Below are positions 53,135-64,000 of a DNA stretch of 64,000 nucleotides, piece by piece; position 1 is the stretch's first letter; each line of letters begins with the position of its first letter. The notes beneath the pieces are model-generated. The model was given only the letters and a program-made list of their open reading frames with translations. It ran no database searches and was not told the DNA's origin. The translations under genes and the position numbers were made by a program. Location: contig OENT01000481.1 in assembly GCA_900239685.1 (NCBI GenBank), forward strand, positions 45,261 to 109,260, written 5' to 3'. This DNA comes from Rotaria macrura (lineage: Eukaryota > Rotifera > Eurotatoria > Philodinida > Philodinidae).

Positions 53135-56100
53135 TTAAACATTAGCTGGATTTTCAAATCGTAGACATGTACGAGATGATATGGTAAAATTTGTTCGTTG
53201 AGATGTGTTTATTGGTAGATCTTTGTTGTGAGAATTTAATGGATTCGATTGTACGGTAAATGTAACTGGATATGGTGATCGTGATGTCGGTTGATGATAT
53301 TTTAATGATTGGGAACCATTTATATTTGACTGAAAAAATTTTGGTGGTAGTGGTGGATGCGCTGATTTTTGTAGATTATTGGATAGAGATGACTTGCCAG
53401 ATATGATTTTTAATTCATGACGTGTGGGTGTATGTTGCTCAAATTTTTGTTGATTGTGAGACATTTGATTATTCTCAAAACGATATGGTTGATAACCTTG
53501 TTGTTGATTGTTTGGTACATAGACGACAGTAGTTGATGAACGTTCATTCTAGATTTAAAAAAAACCGGTTAGAACAAATCTTTCATTACATAGTTCACAA
53601 TATCGAAGGTGCACTAACAAGTTATTGTACTACGGCATGAGAATCATCGACTTGTTTACATATCGAGTAGGACAACAGAAGATTTCATGAATAAACGACT
53701 TCACAATCTCATCTTCGAATTAAGCATCTTTTTAATCTGTCTCGTCTTAATGGATCGAATCTAATACTTAGAATTAGTTCTGTGAAAAAGAATAGTTTCT
53801 ATTGAATAATGAACATCCTAGGTAGATTGTTCCTATGGAAATCATAATCTTACTAATGAGTTCTGTTCATTGGAATATTGAAGTCTCGATTTATAAAACA
53901 TCTAGAGTTTACTGCGATGGTTTCTAATATAAAGATTTAGTGGTATCAAATAAATTTACAAATTTCTAAAAATTTATCTACAAGAAATGTAAACATAATT
54001 TGCTTCTACGCATGATTAATTTTTGAATAGTAAATACCCTACTATATGATATGACATACTACTAGAAATGCTATCACTGTGTTGATGAATATACGTTTTT
54101 GAGAAGGTTCCGCACAAAAAGTTTAAAACTTGCAGCGAATTCTTAACTACTCTCACGAGGACAATGCCACTTCTGTTTTTGACTGATTCAATGCAACATT
54201 TGAGATGTAGGAAAAGTACAAAAAGAATTTCAATTCATCATTTACTGTGAAAAGACTTATGAATGTTTTGCTAAGGGCTCTCCTATTTTGAAAATAGTAA
54301 TTAAAATGATACGCTTTGACCAAGAAGTGACCAGATTAGACCTATTAAGAGATAATCCAATATCAAGGAGGCTAGATTCTTGCAAATTTATGCCGTGGAA
54401 TGATTGTGCTATTCGATGAGATTCGCTCGCTCCAAATTGTATTCCCTATTTTCGACATAGTTTCTGTTCTAACAGTAAGAGTCTGAAAAAATACAGTTTA
54501 TTTATTTTGTTCATCCTATTCAAACTTTGCGGATCACTCAATACAGTGAATTTGACATGTTGCTCAATAATTTCGAATCCGTATTCAATCATACATTTTG
54601 ATATTTGATTGGTTTATTAGTTGACGGTGTTGAATCTTGTCGAGAGCTGAATGGTGTTGGTGGAGGTGGATAAAATATCGTATGATTATCATTAGAAGGT
54701 GTCTGTACATGAACAAGATTAGATTTCGTCATTTCATTTGATGGTAATCTTTATAAAAGGAAAAGTAAAAAAACAAAAGATTCATTCCTCAATTAAAATA
54801 GAATTCTCTAGACGTTTTTCACATACTTTTCATCTTGATTTTCTTTTCGTTTTGATCTAGAAAAAAACAAAATACATCATTTTTAGTTATGATTTCAAAC
54901 TATGACACGAATGCTTTGTTTTACTTAGTGCTAAATAAATTTGAAAATTTAAATCGTTGTTTATTTAGTTTTTCATTGCCATTTGTTGAATCTGAATTAA
55001 GAATATGTAAAATACAAAAATTCGAAAACAACTATATATATATATATATTCATCATACGGTCATGATTATTTTGACAATAGGATTTATCTACAGCTTGTC
55101 GAAATGAATCATTACAAGCTCTATTGCGTAATTTAGCTTGACGTTTTTGTTCGTCATCTTCTGATGTTCTTTGAATACTTTCATATGATGTGGAACGAGT
55201 AAAATTTGTTGATGAATCTGGTAATGCTCGAGTTGTTTGTTCTATGAAAATAGAAGAATCGTTACAAAAAGCAAACCTAATTAATATAAGAAAAATTTCT
55301 GTAAGACAAGCAGCATGCTTTTTGTTTGACTTCAATTTCAAATCACTTAAAGAAAAAAGGAAAAAGCAGACTCTATCATGTTTTCTCTATCGAACATGAT
55401 CATATTTCTCTGTCTCATGTACGATGCATCAAGAATTTTCAATTGATATTGTAGTCACGATCGCGCACTGTTCTGTTATTCGTTTGGTCAATAGAAGTAA
55501 ATTGTTTTTATCGCTAGGCAGAGGGGGTGTAAGCATGATATTTTACGGATTATTCTGACACGACAACAATCTTCTGTTGAGAAAAAAAGTAAATCGATAA
55601 ACGTTTTCTTTCGTGCTACATTTTGAACTTACTTCGTTCACTATTGGTGCGAGTATCTTGAAATGATCGTTGCTTCCATTGTGCAGCTTGATTATTGGGT
55701 TGTTGATTTAGGCGACGTTTCTCGGAAATACTTTGTCGAAATGGAGTTTCACGTTCAAACGGATTTATACTAAAAAGTATTCGATCGATGTTTAGTATGC
55801 AAAATTGAATAAAAAGCATTTGATAGCAACTGAATGTACGTTTTTTCTTTGATTTTACAGAAAATCGATTTATAATACTCATGAACTTTCTCTGGTTCTA
55901 CTCAACATTTGTAACGTGAATCTACTAGAGAGATGTTTTGTTTTTGGTACAAGACAGGAATTTCTATAGTGTAAACATGTAATAATATTTATTTCTGTAC
56001 TAATAAGTAATGCATAAATGCTGCTAAATTAATGGTCTATGAGATATTATGTTCAAAATACACAATAGACATTTAGTAATTTGCTTGGTAATACTATGAT

Positions 56101-59100
56101 TCTTTCATATTCAATTTTACTCATGTAAAAATTTGACGTCCGCGACACATATTATGTATGGTTTAGATGCGATACAAAATGCATTGAAGCATACGAACTC
56201 ACCTTTCATCGATAGTTTCTTCTTGATTTTCTGAAAAAATATCAAATATGAGTTAAGATTAAGAATTATTTCATGTTCGTATTTAAAACGTACGCTTTTC
56301 ATTTAATGTTGTTTGAGTTTTTATACATGATTGATCTGTTGACGTATGAACATCGGATTCAATGAATTTTGGTGGTTCTAAAAATTAATTATTTCGTTCT
56401 ATAGAAAAATATCTGTTAGAAAAAAAAATTATTATTATTTTACTGATTGGTGGAAGCTTTCGATTGACAGATGGAACAAAATTTGTGAGATCTAATTCAT
56501 TTTCATCGTTATTCATTATTGCTGGTGTTGGTAATAGCTCAATTTCTTTGACATGCTTTGAATGCAAATCTTGTTCATCATCTAATAAACGTGATATTGT
56601 TATTTTAATGAAGCCTGGTTGAATTTCTTTGCGTACAGCATCTTGTAGAATAGTTGCAGCATCGATATTTGACATATTTACAAGTGATACATGATTAATA
56701 ATAAGTATTTGATCATTGGAACGAAGTCGTTTATCCTAGATCAAAAGAAAAACAAAAAATTCATCATTGAACTCTTGCAGAATCAAAGAATAAAATAGAC
56801 TAGAGCTACTCTATGTAATTGTAGAATGATATACATGTACCCGAGAGATGAGAAAGTGTTTTATATATTAAAATGAACTTTTATTGAATGTAAAAATCTT
56901 AATGTTTATTTATGAATATGAAGAAGCTATCGATCTACATGTTTTTAAATCCACATCCAATAAAATGGTTCATTTCCAAAACTTGGAACCAGTTTCTTGC
57001 CCATCGATATCTAGCATGGTGATGTGCATGAATACGTGAAGTATTCACGTATTCAGTTATATTTTTACTACTCAAAATGAAGCCAATCGCTATTTGAATC
57101 TTGTATATCACTCGTTGAAAATCAGATATGTAACTGATAAGTTCTAAGTTACAACTAAGCTGAATAGAATTTTATGTTCATTTTAAAAAGAAGCAGATGT
57201 AATTAAATAATTTGTCAGATATTTGCTATTCTTAAAATTAAAGAAATAATAACTAAATCGTGAAATCAAACTTCCAAAATCGATTTAAATTTCATATTCG
57301 ATATATTTTAATTGACAACTAATATTAATTTATGTTTCATATTTAACCATCGAACTTACTCGATAAGCAGCACCACCAGTTAAAATACTTTTAACAAATA
57401 TTCCTAAATCAGTTGATTGTCCATCAATAATCGATGTTTTTCCTTTAAGTGTTATACCAAGACCAGCTGATGATGTGTCTCTTAACGGTATATCAAATGT
57501 CATAATTTGTTTTTTTACTTCCTCAGTGATCTATCATGAATGATTTATTTAAAAGTATAATCAATAAAAATGTCACATGTAGAACTTACTAGATCGTCTG
57601 GTAACGAACCATCGGTTTGTCTCGACAAACATAGATGAACAGTTTCACCAAGTTTCGTTTCACGTAATAGACCTACCGTTTCTTGTAATGACATTTGTGT
57701 AACATCAATTGAATTAACGGTTAATAATCGGTCACCATTACGTAAACGACCATCTTCAATGGCAGCACCTTTTGCAAATATAGTCTTAACATATATTGGA
57801 TTAGCTATACCAGTTGGATTATCACGTGAAGCTAATTTAAATCCAAGACCATCGGCACCTTTCGTAAGTGTTATTTTAATAATTTTTCCTAAACGTTTCG
57901 AATTTTGATTGAGTTCTGTTTTTTGATTTAAATAAAATGGTGTCGATGATTTTTTTACATTTCGAACTATTTTTAATTCAAGTTCAGATTCTTGTAATGC
58001 ATTTCGAAATATTAATTGAGCTCTAAATATAGTTTTCAGAAATTAATCATCAAAAAAAAAGTTTTTTAACACGAAAGAAGGTTTTTCTCTTACTCTTGAA
58101 ATGAACATTGTTCAATATTGATTCGATTTATTTCTATAATACGATCATTTAATTCTAATATACCTTGACGTTTTATACGTCCATCTGATTCAATATTTTG
58201 TAAAACAAGTCCTTTCACTTGATGTTCATTACTATTATACGGTATAACATGGATACCTAATGGAGTATCTTCTTTGGGTAATGATATGGAAAATATTTTT
58301 TCACCCGTTTTTTCATCGATATTAATGTTAAACATTCCTTTACTATCTGTTGATTGATTTTGAGGTGAATGTTTTTGACCATTGACATGTATAACATTGT
58401 TCTAGAAAACAGAATCAATTTATGAATTAATACAAAACATTCTTTGTTATCTTCTATTACTTGCTGTGTGTCATTCGACTCAGTTTTGATACGTAAAGAT
58501 CGAGCTAAACAAACAAAACATTTAGTAAAATGTCAAAAAGACAATGTCTTCATTGCAGTTTGACTCAAAAATATGGCTGTTCGAATAATAAGATTCATTT
58601 TGTCTGTATAGATTATCTTGAGAAAATTTACTTGGAATTCTAAACAAGCATAGTTGAGTATCTGTTGAATACTAGACGATCGATTGACAGTTCGAATAAT
58701 ATAGGTTCTAATCGAAGTAACTTCTTTCTCTTTTAAAAATTGCTTGAACGAACTTCAAAATTATTTTACACATGTTTTTTTAATCAAAATGAACTTCTCG
58801 AGTTTTAGCATGAGTTTTTATTTTAAGATAAATTAAACCGATTGTTCATATGAAAATTTCTTGTATCGCGATTCTACTTGTCATTTCATGTACAATGTAC
58901 TTGAAAAGATTATCCTTAGCTGATGTATTCTATATCATAGGTATTCCTTAGACCAAATTGCCCACGTTGAATTCTGTTTTCTATTCACTCTATAAATCAT
59001 TACTACATCTTTTACTCCGATCTAGAAAGGGTTTCTTTAGTTCATAAAATGAAATAACGTAAATGATTATGTAGTCTAAAAATGAATCATTGCAAATGGC

Positions 59101-60288
59101 CGAACCATTTAATCTTCTCGAAATGTCAATATTATTCCCTACGAGAAAAAAAAACCTGAATACAATAGATCAATATATTCGTTATTCAACTAATCATCTT
59201 CTAGTGGTGTGCAATACTCATAGCATACGCAGCGAGGGTTGCTGTCCCTAAAGGTGCATTTTATAGAGAGTAGCGCTACTCAATGTTCAATTAAGAAGAA
59301 TGAGTGTGTCAACGATTAAATCCCTTCTGTCAACTATCAACGTTTGATGTACATTTTTATTTATGCTCGAGTAATAGAGTTTTAACAGATGTTATGATAT
59401 AGGCGTGGCCGCTTTACAAAGAGGACGGACGAACGGCCCTCAAAACAAAGAAAATGTGTCATATTTGCTATTACTAAAGGGTACAGTCATTGTACATCTC
59501 TATTATCTTCTATTCATATGATGTTATATATTCATGTCAGAAAAATAATTCAAAATGAATCCATTATCACTTGTTTATATATATATATATATATATATAC
59601 AGAATCGTGAGAAAGATATGCACGTATAGAAATAATTCGAATGATTTATGAGCTTACATTTCTGTCGTCTTCAAAATGCAATTGATAACAAAATACATAA
59701 TACGACTACAAAACGACTTACTACGAAGGTCTGCATCAGTGACAATAACTTCATGACGATTATGTAAAGATGATATCGGTGGGATTGGTGGTATATTTGG
59801 ACGTTCATGATCAGATAAACTTGTTGATAAATTTGAACTTGTTATACTTGATGCTAATTCACAATTACTATTAAGATTTGTTGAATGCGATTCAATAATA
59901 GCAAATAACTAAAGAAAAATATTTTCATGTTTATTTAAATTAAGGAAAAATAAAAAGAATAGTAATTATAATCGATATGTTTACTTCTTCTCGATCATCA
60001 GCTACATCACAAACTCGATCATCAGGATCGACAACAGCACCATTATTGAGTCTTAATTGAACTTGTTCACTGTTTATATTAGTAACATTATTGTACGTAG
60101 ACTAGTAAAAGAAGAGAAAAATCGAGTTTTCTTTCTCAATTTCAATTCTCTTATAGACAACAGTATATTCTTACCAATTTACAAAATTTAGTTGTTGCTG
60201 ACTGTATTAATTCTCGAATAGATAGATCACCATTGGCACCACATGGTACAACGACTTTTGTTTCACCAAAATTAACAATTACTTTCAT
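53135..60288 (-). CDS. PARD3: PAR-3 cell polarity scaffold (three PDZ domains)
   Basis: Scaffold of the PAR complex with PAR-6 and aPKC; sets apical-basal polarity and junctions. Fifteen exons: 60175-60288, 59985-60101, 59722-59908, 58461-58504, 58094-58401, 57590-58022, 57360-57530, 56444-56735, 56294-56377, 56203-56230, 55633-55769, 55059-55241, 54827-54856, 54595-54748, 53135-53548; about 898 residues, shorter than human (1,356). The N-terminal oligomerisation domain begins MKVIVNFGETKVVVPCG and contains DDRVCDVADDREE. PDZ1 has PLGIHV, PDZ2 GLGFKL, PDZ3 GLGITL and LGIFVKSILTGGAAYR. The aPKC site is kept as FRQSISEKRRL; SFRQAVDKSY follows in the next exon. All junctions keep phase except 55059-55241 to 54827-54856, where the visible donor leaves phase 1 but the next two exons need phase 2. 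The tail is Gln/Asn/Pro-rich. Confidence 0.93.
53549..54594. other. PAR-3 intron, 1.05 kb, nothing else seen
   Basis: AT-rich, no coding-like ORF or repeat array. The same holds for the PAR-3 intron 56736-57359 and the short introns between the other exons. Confidence 0.55.
55032..55050. repeat. (TA)n tract next to a PAR-3 donor site
   Basis: TA dinucleotides 9 nt downstream (transcript sense) of the proposed donor of the exon ending at 55059. It lies where the PAR-3 codon phase does not work. Confidence 0.8.
58505..59721. other. 1.2-kb PAR-3 intron with a less AT-rich block
   Basis: About 59205-59455 is richer in G+C than its surroundings (CGCAGCGAGGGTTGCTGTCC, later GGCGTGGCCGCTTTACAAAG and GGACGGACGAACGGCCCTC). 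It has no ORF and no clear terminal repeats. An (AT)n tract lies at 59576-59599. Confidence 0.45.
59576..59599. repeat. (AT)n microsatellite
   Basis: Alternating AT run in a PAR-3 intron. Confidence 0.85.
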
Positions 60289-63200
60289 GATATATGATTC
60301 TTTGAATGGTTATTCATACAATGCATCTTATCAGAACTAGAGAAAAAAAGAAGAAGAAGAAAACAAAACGAAAAAGAAGAATGAAATGGTATATGTAGTG
60401 ATGATGATGGTGATGATTTTGACGATGTACAACAATGAAGAACGAGAAAAGAGAGAAAAATATATGTATGAGCAATGTTTCTTTCGATTTCACATGTATT
60501 GTAGGCCAGCGGATGGGGCAGAGAACAATATAGTAAGACCGATCAATGGGTCGCCGAAAGAAATACAACTATGTGTATGTATACAGATGTATGTGTATAT
60601 GCACATTTATATAGTTCTTTAAACAATGAATAGATTAAATGACATGAAGATAATTATATATAGTTTGAAAAAAGGAAAATTGCAATCGTGAAGAATTTAT
60701 ATAACTGAGAAAATTCTCTGTTTTTGTTTAACTTTATTCTTATTTCGTTACAATGATTGAATATGAAGTAGTCAAAAAGCAAAGCTAAAAAGAATAGCAG
60801 GTGTATAAGAAGAGAAGAGACGAGAGAAAGAGACGAGAGAAAGAGATGAGAGAAACGAAGACAAAAAAGGTAGACTCATGATTTCAATTGGATGAAAATA
60901 CATGTCAAACAACGAACTATTGTTTAAGAGGGCGCCGAATGTCAGACTTAAGATAAACGTTTTATCTTGATATATTTATGATCATAAAATATGATTATTC
61001 AAGGACGTTGAACAAGTAGTTATCTTTTAATCTTGAGAAGTTTATTTCAATCAAATAATTGAAAATTTTCTTTGAAGCTTTTTCTACGATATATCTAATT
61101 CAAGTGATATGAAAATGAGGTTCTTTTCTATCATTGTTTCGATTTTGTTTTTGCTTATCTTCTGATGATAATTCAATAACATTTTATTGGATTTTTTATT
61201 TTGACAGACTAAATTTGAAATGTCAAATCCTTCCAGACAACAAGCCACAATAGAATATAATCAAATATCAAGTTAAACATAACCACGTAGTTGTTTATTA
61301 GTCTTTATTTTTTCGATAATTAAATATCGGACAACAAGAAATGCGTGACCTTATTGACCTCGTAACATAAATACAGTCTATAGCCCATTTATCCAGTGTC
61401 TTATGACTTTCCAAAAGAATCTGTACTGATAAACGACTTAATTAATTGTGCGTTAGGTCATCAACAAAAAATTTTATCACTAGATTGTATACTGCCAGAG
61501 AAAGAACACAGCTTTTGGCAGTAAGATGTCGAAAGGAAAACAACTGTTGGAGAAATCAAATGATATTGTTAGTTTTTCATAATTGTTGAAATATTCTGTC
61601 ACCTTGAACATTCACATTGAATAGATACAATCGTGAAACTATAGAAGATTTTTATGCTATCTGAATATTTTGTCTAATAAAAGTAGTCTAAATGTGTTAT
61701 CGCTATATTTGTGTAACTGTTTAAAAGGACTATAGAGTTGCTAATCGATATGACATAAATCGATAAATTTGGCTAGATGAAGTCGTATGTTATCAACAAC
61801 AATGCATTTTCTTCGTGTCATGAAAAGAGAAAACAAGAGAACTTAGGTCCTTGTTACTAGAAATTTATTAATCTCGAGTAAAGAGCTAGAAGTTTACTAA
61901 TTCATTGTTTTTATAGGCATATCAAACTAAGTAGGATCTAATTTTTAATATTTGACCTATTCAATGTTCTCGATTTTGATTAGATTAACAGTCTGATCAA
62001 CTAGCGTTGTCGATAAAAACAAATATCATCATATGCCTACATAGTATAATACGTAATTTTGTACATCAAGTTCGAATGCTATTTTCATTGAATTACTTGA
62101 TTCGTATTAGAGATGCGACAGTTTTATTTACTTTTTTTTCAACAAGACATGAGAATCACCAAATCCTATTCAAAGATTAGAAGGAAATCAAGTATAGAAG
62201 CTTCTGTTTATTCTTGTATTAGTACGTGGCATCAGCCCATGTTTCTAGTTTTACAAATAGATTGAATGAACCTTATGTTAAACATAGTTGTCATAGTATT
62301 GTGTAGAAAAGTGAGAAAAAAAATACTTAATAGAACAGATTAGTAGACATCAATGAGCAACTTTTCATGTGTGATATTCATTTCGAAAAATATTCGTCTC
62401 GATCGCAACATAATTGATGTAATCGATTAACTCACAAGTTAAAATCAAACAACAGAACGAAATATTCTTCACAGTGAGAAATCGAACAATGGCTAGTGGC
62501 GAATTCTCGATTCATTGAACATGAATGATTCGAGTTCGACTGGGGTGCAAACGAAACAAGTTCATGAATCTGAGAACAACGTTTTTAGAAAAAAACATTG
62601 TAAGAAGTACAATTTCTACGATTGTGTATAATATCAATGATCGCATGTAAATAAATACAAGCATAATAATAGCAATAGAAAAATCAATATTTCCATATAC
62701 AAATGGGTTACTCTATGTGTAATATCGCATGCAACCCTCACAGTTTTAAATGCTTGATTGTTCACAAATGTAAACATAGAGCGTGTAGTCCAATGCATAT
62801 ACTTTGGGTTGGAAAACAAGGGCGTCAGTGACTTTATCGTTTCAGGATTTTCTAGTGAAAACAAACGTCACAACATTAGAGTATATCATAAAAATAATTT
62901 TTAATGGCACAATGCCACATGTTTTTTTTACGAGGAAATCTGTTTTATCGATATTTAAGTTCTCTATTGTTCTCAGCGTTTCAATTAATTTCTATGAAAA
63001 TAGTACATAGATTAGGAAAATGGAAAATTTCAAATGTTCCATAACTAGATCACAGTTATCAAGTTATTATTACTGCTTCAATCATATTTATTTGTATAGT
63101 TGTGCTTGATAAAAATCCTTTTGTCGTCTTGTCTACGTTAAAAGAACTATTCGAACTGATATCAGCTCTTTCTGAGAATCCTAATGAACCTACAGAGAAG

Positions 63201-64000
63201 TGTTGTTAAAAATAAATAGGCAATTATAGAGCATTAAATTGTTAGACGTGTCTAGTCGAGCAATCATTGTTTGATTCAAGTTTAAATTATTTATTAACTA
63301 AGACAGAAAATATATACCATGATGAAATTACGACTTGGACTTTAGTTCACAGATAGGTAGCATCATTTGTACGTAACATAGTCTGAAGTTTTGCTTCGAA
63401 AAGATTGTTCATGTATTGAGATATTGAATTGCCAATAAATAACGAGTCTGTAACATATTCATGTTACATAGAGATCAAATTTAGTTAGAAATTCAGTACA
63501 TCGACAAATAAAAAGTTTGTTTTCCGACTGAAAATTTCACACCAATAACAAGGATCATTCGAACTATAGTTACTAACGAAATGACATGTGAATAATCCAA
63601 TGTTTGGTTTCCCAAAACACATTCAATAGGTCATTGAAATTTCAGTGCAAAGATCATAAATATCGCTTTTGAGACCAAAATCAACATGATTATCTTAGGC
63701 TCGTCTTCGTGCGATTGAGAATTAGTTTTGAGTTTGATAAGATTTCAAACGGTAGAGTTGATTTGTGACCGACGGTTCTCGTTCAATCGCAGTACGTGAC
63801 TTATGTCAAACAATATAAAAATGATAAATCTGATTATTTTTGCATTCATTTTCAGTCATGTATAGTTTTTCGTTAAACAATATGCTTCATGAATTTTATG
63901 ATCATAATCTGATACTCTTATTTGAACAAAAAAGAAACAAAAGATTTCATCAGTAGTATTTCACCGCGTGTCCTACTTATGTTTTTTCTTTCCTTTTTAT
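60289..64000. other. Upstream region of PAR-3, no further gene recognised
   Basis: 5' UTR and promoter of PAR-3 lie at its left end; the ATG at 60288 follows TATATATC. GA-rich and GAT-rich stretches run from 60340 to 60860, including the 13-bp tandem repeat listed separately. From 61000 to 64000 the sequence is AT-rich. ORFs such as 62634-62864 (-) and 62804-63010 (+) overlap each other on opposite strands and have no similarity that I recognise. Confidence 0.5.
60819..60857. repeat. 13-bp GA-rich tandem repeat, three copies, upstream of PAR-3
   Basis: Unit GACGAGAGAAAGA repeated twice exactly, plus a third variant copy (GATGAGAGAAACG). It is purine-only apart from one C or T per unit and one more C in the third copy, and lies about 530 bp upstream of the PAR-3 ATG. 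It could be a GAGA-type regulatory element or simple sequence. Confidence 0.75.

Noticed and set aside
62634..63010. Overlapping ORFs on opposite strands at the right end
   Set aside because: They exclude each other, lack similarity and have no supporting splice or poly(A) context.

Overview
The window is animal nuclear DNA. Genes are split by GT-AG introns ranging from about 40 bp to several kb, the standard genetic code is used, and introns and spacers are very AT-rich. The proteins are animal-specific or animal-typical (rootletin, PAR-3 with its oligomerisation domain and three PDZ domains, TDP-43, a goliath-type RING ligase). The style suggests a small-genome invertebrate, possibly a rotifer, but the sequence alone does not fix the phylum. 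All exon coordinates come from reading splice signals and checking that codon phase is kept across each junction.

Layout. 1-20018 (-): rootletin (CROCC) in at least 31 exons, with its C-terminus off the left edge and a small unrecognised membrane-protein ORF nested on the opposite strand (15370-15678). 20019-25347: no recognised gene. 25348-35816 (-): a head-to-tail run transcribed right to left as TDP-43 (33583-35816, N-terminal exons unresolved), PRMT1-type arginine methyltransferase (29418-33214) and mitochondrial Obg GTPase MTG2 (25348-29163), with gaps of only 368 and 254 bp. 35817-37453: divergent spacer. 37454-39658 (+): SDHC, the cytochrome b subunit of respiratory complex II. 39824-41610 (-): a protein with a possible PTB-like fold and a long disordered tail, converging on SDHC. 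41611-46871: no recognised gene. 46872-48167 (-): PA-TM-RING ubiquitin ligase of the goliath type. 48168-53134: no recognised gene, many simple repeats. 53135-60288 (-): PAR-3 (PARD3). 60289-64000: its upstream region, no other gene recognised.

The genes do not form one pathway. Functional themes are ciliary rootlet and cell polarity (rootletin, PAR-3), mitochondria (SDHC, MTG2), and RNA-binding protein and its modification (TDP-43, PRMT1). I found no CRISPR, rRNA, tRNA or intact transposon. The points most worth a second look are the TDP-43 homologue, where a Gln tract sits directly after the conserved low-complexity helix; the tight TDP-43/PRMT1/MTG2 run, with splice-acceptor-like AGs just before several start codons; stop codons embedded in AATAAA; a codon-phase conflict in PAR-3 next to a (TA)n tract; and the unrecognised PTB-like protein.
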